This document shows positions 59,828 through 64,000 of a DNA stretch of 64,000 nt, piece after piece. The translations under genes were made by a program, and so were the position numbers. This DNA is from CAXXFQ01 sp963674475 (GTDB lineage Bacteria > Planctomycetota > Planctomycetia > Pirellulales > Thermoguttaceae), in NCBI GenBank assembly GCA_963674475.2, contig CAXXFQ010000021.1, forward strand, positions 1 through 64,000, given 5' to 3'. The notes under the pieces are model-generated. The model searched no databases. It saw only the letters and a program-made list of their open reading frames with translations, and was not told the DNA's origin. How positions within the stretch are numbered: position 1 is the stretch's first letter; each line of letters starts with the position of its first letter.

Positions 59828-61057
59828 GTTTTGATGAAAGACGTTTTAATGAGGTATTTCTCAGGGCAAACCGCGTCTTTATTGCGGGGCTTTCGAGAAC
59901 GGATAATCGGATGACACTGGCCGCCCGTTGAAAAACGGGCAGCTAGGGGAAACGCGATGTTTTCCACATAGTCAGCGATTTGAAAAAACGCTGACTATGC
60001 GAGGCTTGCGGCCACTTGTTGTCGCAATTGCCGAGGTTGAAAAAGGCCCGGATGGACTTTTTCAACGGACTGCTTGCCGCCCGTTGAAAAACAGGCTGCC
60101 GTGGTATTCAACCGTTTTGGAGAGGCAGAGTTCCGAACTTTTTTGTCAGCGGAACGAAAAAAAGGTAGAGACCCCTCGAGAGTACCATCAGGTCAGGCAA
60201 GAAGTAAAGAGACTTTTTTGGTTTGGAAAGGAAAAATCGGGGGAGTCCCGGTTTTTGGGGGACGAAACGTATGCCCCAGCCTTTCCGGCTTGGAGAAAAA
60301 TGGCCGTGGGAACGAACTGCCGGCGGATTCGTGGGGGTTGGGTAATTACGAATTGCCGCCTTTGGTCCGCCCCACGGCCGGCCCTTAGTAGGAGAGTGTC
60401 GTTTTTTTATCGAAGGTTGATTTTTTTGCCCCAACTCCGGTTTGAGCTGCCAGAGTGCGACAACGGGGTCGACAGGCAAAACGACACACGAAACTACTCC
60501 CCCCTTTAATTTGCGAAAGGAGGCTCCGAATCGACAAAGAAAACAAAATTTTTTCCCGTTTTTGTACGTTTTGGTTCGAGTAAGGTGTTTTGGAATACCT
60601 TATTGTGAGGGAGGATGGGGAGCCTTGGGCCGGGGCTAGGGGGGATGGGTTGAATTGGAGTCAATTTTTATAGAGGGTTTTCTCAGGGTGGTGGGGACAC
60701 AATCAGAGTACAAGAAGTTTTTCCAGCTTTTTTGCTCAAAAAAAGAGCCAGTGCCCTGATTCTCGTTTGAATGGACCGGGGGTTAAGAGAATCGAGTCAA
60801 CGTTTGGCCTTGTCACGATTTGTCGCGGAGTTTTTTTTCAGCGGAGGTCGTTTGAACCTTGTCGGAATCAGGCAAACTTGGGATGATGGTGTCGTTATGT
60901 TTTTCGAATGAGCAAGGGTGGCTGGGGCAGCACGCTTTGCTTTTAAAAAAGGTCCTCGTTTTTCCACTTTGGTGGCCATCGTTGACGAGTCAGCCTGTTG
61001 GGGTAAGGCCATGATGACCTTTTAACCGGCTGATAAAAAATCGCGATACGGGAACTT
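59828..61057. other. Hairpin-rich long spacer
   Basis: About 1.2 kb without a convincing gene. The repeats GCCGCCCGTTGAAAAACxGGC at 59920-59943 and 60076-60100 are a direct pair; a perfect stem ATAGTCAGCG/CGCTGACTAT lies at 59968-59998; a perfect GTTGAAAAAG/CTTTTTCAAC stem at 60036-60066; and TAAGGT/ACCTTA near 60579-60600. The open frames 59928-60509 and 60797-61012 are not family-like. It separates the efflux and the sigma/kinase units; promoters for both must lie in it. Confidence 0.55.
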
Positions 61058-61681
61058 ATGCCCAATTCTGAATCTTTAGATCGACTTCGCGACGGAGGAC
61101 AGGCGGCCCTGGCGGATCTGTTTTCCCAGTATCGGGACCGTTTGGCGCGGATGGTCTGCTTGCGTCTGGATCGACGGATCGCGCATCGGGTCGATCCGTC
61201 CGATGTCGTCCAAGAGGCGTTTATCGACGCGATGCGGCAGTTGGATCGTTATGTGGTCGAGCCGCCGATGTCGCCGTTGGTTTGGTTGCGTTTTCTTACC
61301 GGGCAACGGCTGATGGCTTTGCATCGTCATCACCTGGGCGTCAAAATGCGCGACGCGAAACAGGAGGTATCGCTTCAAAGATTTTCGCGGCCGGAGGCCA
61401 ATTCGTACTCGATGTCGGGGCTCCTCTTAGGTCGTCTGACGTCGCCTAGCCGCGCGATGGAGCGTCAAGAGTTACAATCCCGTTTGGAAGCGATTCTCGA
61501 CGATTTGGAGCCGATCGATCGCGAAATCTTGGCGCTTCGACATTACGAAGAGCTGACCAACGCCGAGACGGCAGAGGAGTTGGGGATTTCGGCGCAGGCT
61601 TCCAGCAAGCGGTATATCCGGGCCTTGGAGCGATTGAGAAAAGAAATGGAAGGGATTCCCGGTTTTGAACTCGGCTCCTGA
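61058..61681 (+). CDS. ECF sigma factor of the planctomycete kinase-linked type
   Basis: A 207-residue sigma factor. Region 2: LADLFSQYRDRLARMVCLRL, RVDPSDVVQEAFIDAMRQL and PLVWLRFLTGQRLMALHRHHLG. Region 4: LDDLEPIDREILALRHYEEL plus NAETAEELGISAQASSKRYIRALERLRK as helix-turn-helix. Many planctomycete ECF factors look like this and precede a protein kinase; here a Ser/Thr kinase starts 109 bases later on the same strand. No anti-sigma protein is present, so regulation by the kinase is likely, as at the 39-40 kb pair. Inference from context only. Confidence 0.9.
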   Translation: MPNSESLDRLRDGGQAALADLFSQYRDRLARMVCLRLDRRIAHRVDPSDVVQEAFIDAMRQLDRYVVEPPMSPLVWLRFLTGQRLMALHRHHLGVKMRDAKQEVSLQRFSRPEANSYSMSGLLLGRLTSPSRAMERQELQSRLEAILDDLEPIDREILALRHYEELTNAETAEELGISAQASSKRYIRALERLRKEMEGIPGFELGS

Positions 61682-61789
61682 AAGATGGCTTGATAGGCCG
61701 GGGCACGCGATTTCGCTCTCTTCCCTTGAGAAGGCGTGATTTCGAGTCGAGTTGATTTTTTCAATAAAGTCTTTAAGGTCGTTTTGATT

Positions 61790-64000
61790 ATGAAATCAAA
61801 TTCGGAAAATCGCGATCCCGTTGAAATCCTGGCCGAGGCTTTTCTGGAAGAACTCAGGGAAGGAAAGAACCCGTCGGTCGAGGACTACATCGAACGTCAT
61901 CCTCAGTGGGCCGACCGGATTCGCACGCTCTTTCCGACGCTTTTGCTGCTGGAAAAAAGCAAGAACGATTCGAGCGACGATAGGTCTGGAAAGCGGTCGA
62001 AAGGAAAAGCTCGGGTTTTGCGTCACCCGGAACTTCTTGGCGAATATCGAATCGTTCGCGAGATCGGCAGCGGCGGGATGGGGGTCGTGTACGAGGCATT
62101 GCAGGAAACGTTGGGTCGGCATGTGGCGCTGAAGGTTTTGTCCGATTCGTGTACTTCCTCACCTCACGCGGTCGAACGATTTCGTCGCGAAGCCCAAGCG
62201 GCGGCCCGGTTGCACCATACGAACATCGTGCCGGTGTTCGATATCGGCGAGCACGAAGGGCATTTTTATTATGTCATGCAGTATATCGAGGGGTACAGCC
62301 TCGATCATCTGCTTTCGGGGCTTCAAGCGGCGAGCGGTTTGACCAAAGGGGATTTTTCGTTGACCCTGCCGATGTCGGACCGTATTGCCCGCTCGATTGT
62401 CGCCGGACGTTTCGGCTCGTCATTTTCGGAAACGTCGGACGAAAAAGGGGCGGATTCTGAAAACCTTGTCGAGCTTGATTCCTCGCCGAAAGATTTCGGG
62501 CTGGTCGGGCAAGAGGATTATTTTCGCAGTGTCGCGGGAATTGGCCGTCAGGCGGCCGGGGCGTTGGACTATGCGCATCGACAGGGAACGTTGCACCGCG
62601 ATATCAAACCGGCCAACCTGCTCTTGGACCAGCAGGGAACGGTTTGGATTACCGATTTTGGCTTGGCTAAATTCACCGAACAAGAAGACCTGACGCGTTC
62701 GGGCGATATGGTCGGGACGTTGCGCTACATGGCACCGGAACAATTCGACGGTCGGGCCGACGCGCGAAGCGATGTGTATAACCTGGGGCTGACGCTTTAT
62801 GAACTTCTGACGCTTCGTCCGGCGTATCAAGAGAAGAGCTATCATCGGTTGGTTCGCCAGGTGGCTGAAGGAACGCCGCCGCAACCTAGACATTTGAATC
62901 GGGCGATCCCGCGCGATTTGGAGACGGTCGTTTTGAAGGCGATGGCCCGACATCCGAAAGACCGGTATGCCACGGCGGGCGAGATGGCTGACGACTTGCA
63001 ACGTTTTCTCGACGATCGTCCGATCCGGGCCCGTCGCATTTCTTCCTTGGAACGTTTTTGGCGTTGGTGTCGACGAAACCGGGCGCTGGCGGCAACGGCG
63101 TCGCTCGCGCTGTTGCTGACGTGGATGATCACGGTTGTGGCGTCGATCGGTTATTATCGAACGGCCGATGCGCTGCAAAAAGCGGAAGTCGAGCGGGTCC
63201 GTGCCGAAGCGAACCTCAATTTGGCCATTGAGGCGTTTGAGGATATTTTTAATGAGCTCAGTGGAGTCACGGCTGCCGATTCTTTGGGGATAGAAGAAAA
63301 TGCCTTGGGCAATTTGACGCCGGACGCGATGGTTACGGAAAAAGAAGCCGAGCTGATGGAGACACTTTTGTCATTTTATGACCGGTTTATCGAACGTAAC
63401 CACGAGGACGAAAATTTACGGCTCGATACGGCGAAGGCTTACGCGCGGGTCGGGACGATCCAGGCCGAATTTGGTCGATTGGAGGAGGCGTCGGAAGCGA
63501 ACGAGCACGCTTTGAAAATCTATCAAAATCTGGTCGGCAATTTCGACGATCCCGTTTCTGCCACGATGGAAGCGGTGGAGGTCGCGAACCGACTGACCGA
63601 AATCTACAGCATTCTCGGGGATCGCGAGAAAGCCGAGCAGAAATCGGCCCGCGCATTTGACCTCTTGGATAGTTTGTCCGAAACGGCCAAGCTGACCAGG
63701 CGTGCTCGTTTTCATAAGGCCAAGTCGCTTTATCAGAATGTCTTGATCTTCTTTCACGATTCACAAAGAAGAGTGGGAGGCCATTCGTTTTTTCAGGCGA
63801 AAGATGAATCCCTCAAACAACTGCAAAAGCTTTTGGCCGCGTCGCAGATTCTTGACAAGCTGATTGCCGAGAACCCCGAGGTGCCGGAATACCAACTCTT
63901 ATCCGCTCGGATTCACAGTAATCTCGGTCGCCGGTTTTCGGTGGCTGGGCAGAAATGGGAAGCGGAAGAATCGCGGGAGCGGGCTACGGAAATGATCCGA
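61790..64000 (+). CDS. Ser/Thr protein kinase with C-terminal helical repeats (partial, runs off the window)
   Basis: 737 codons are visible from ATG 61790 with no stop. The N-terminal 75 residues hold a short helical domain (EAFLEELREGKNPSVEDYIE; PQWADRIRTLFPTLLLL) common to this planctomycete kinase group. The kinase domain begins near residue 83: IGSGGMGVV loop, VALKVL lysine, HRDIKPAN near 268, DFGLAKF and MAPEQF. A roughly 75-residue insert sits between the N-lobe hinge and the catalytic loop. A transmembrane helix lies near 433-453, after which helical TPR-like repeats start. Pairs with the ECF factor 109 bases upstream. The client is unknown. Confidence 0.92.
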   Translation, partial: MKSNSENRDPVEILAEAFLEELREGKNPSVEDYIERHPQWADRIRTLFPTLLLLEKSKNDSSDDRSGKRSKGKARVLRHPELLGEYRIVREIGSGGMGVVYEALQETLGRHVALKVLSDSCTSSPHAVERFRREAQAAARLHHTNIVPVFDIGEHEGHFYYVMQYIEGYSLDHLLSGLQAASGLTKGDFSLTLPMSDRIARSIVAGRFGSSFSETSDEKGADSENLVELDSSPKDFGLVGQEDYFRSVAGIGRQAAGALDYAHRQGTLHRDIKPANLLLDQQGTVWITDFGLAKFTEQEDLTRSGDMVGTLRYMAPEQFDGRADARSDVYNLGLTLYELLTLRPAYQEKSYHRLVRQVAEGTPPQPRHLNRAIPRDLETVVLKAMARHPKDRYATAGEMADDLQRFLDDRPIRARRISSLERFWRWCRRNRALAATASLALLLTWMITVVASIGYYRTADALQKAEVERVRAEANLNLAIEAFEDIFNELSGVTAADSLGIEENALGNLTPDAMVTEKEAELMETLLSFYDRFIERNHEDENLRLDTAKAYARVGTIQAEFGRLEEASEANEHALKIYQNLVGNFDDPVSATMEAVEVANRLTEIYSILGDREKAEQKSARAFDLLDSLSETAKLTRRARFHKAKSLYQNVLIFFHDSQRRVGGHSFFQAKDESLKQLQKLLAASQILDKLIAENPEVPEYQLLSARIHSNLGRRFSVAGQKWEAEESRERATEMIR

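Noticed and set aside
59928..60509. 193-codon open frame in the long spacer
   Set aside because: Runs through several perfect hairpins and shows no family pattern or ribosome site.
1..64000. CRISPR arrays, rRNA genes, prophage and complete insertion sequences
   Set aside because: No spaced direct-repeat arrays, rRNA-like runs, phage structural genes or intact transposases were seen; only decayed istB and IS256 fragments remain.

Overview
The window reads as chromosome of a Planctomycetota bacterium, most likely of the Pirellulales type. The signs are three PEP-CTERM exported proteins, a DUF1559 prepilin-like protein, two ECF sigma factor/Ser-Thr kinase pairs, a membrane WD40 protein with a zinc ribbon, an isochorismatase-ThuA fusion, a deoxyhypusine-synthase-like protein next to a PfkB kinase, and an archaeal-type phosphoglycerate mutase. 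The assignment rests on gene content alone; no rRNA or marker tree is available here.

Layout. 1-7.2 kb: a twice-frameshifted SMP-30-like lipoprotein, a beta-CASP metallo-beta-lactamase, two divergent membrane operons (DUF2089/DUF3887/six-helix protein; PadR/HAAS-type membrane protein) and an exported deacetylase. 7.4-16 kb: central metabolism (PfkB kinase, DHS-like protein, Pgi, ApgM, LarA-like protein, methyltransferase). 16-26.3 kb: WD40 protein, small HTH protein, isochorismatase-ThuA protein, a CinA/nucleotidyltransferase fusion, an orphan histidine kinase, small exported proteins and an RsbV/RsbW-type pair. 26.5-28.6 kb: tRNA-Asn followed by a short accessory stretch (GrpB, methyltransferase, decayed DHFR-family gene). 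28.6-36.3 kb: bioF-bioH-bioC, an SGNH hydrolase, a teichoic-acid-like tagD-SDR-tagF operon, arfB and tRNA-Arg. 36.8-46.5 kb: a flavin monooxygenase, then a segment flanked by decayed IS21 (istB) and IS256 transposase pieces. It carries an ECF sigma factor, a PEGA-domain kinase, an FGE-like PEP-CTERM protein, a PEGA protein, two glycosyltransferases and a methyltransferase. 46.7-52.1 kb: sigma/anti-sigma pair, a promoter with a palindromic (Fur-like) box ahead of a structured region, PEP-CTERM and DUF1559 proteins, a DUF4405 membrane protein and a 3'-truncated P-loop gene. 52.1-64 kb: a parallel beta-helix protein, an RND efflux pair, a 1.2 kb hairpin-rich spacer, and a second ECF/kinase pair that runs off the edge.

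Several units look co-translated through 4-base start/stop overlaps: DUF2089-DUF3887, PadR-HAAS, bioF-bioH, tagD-SDR and sigma-anti-sigma. The most unusual items are an 82-nt element present twice at about 80% identity with TGAC...GTCA ends, whose core also occurs in an intergenic hairpin family; the IS-flanked sigma/kinase/FGE/PEGA module; the PfkB-DHS-like operon; and the CinA-nucleotidyltransferase fusion. No CRISPR array, rRNA, prophage or complete insertion sequence was seen.
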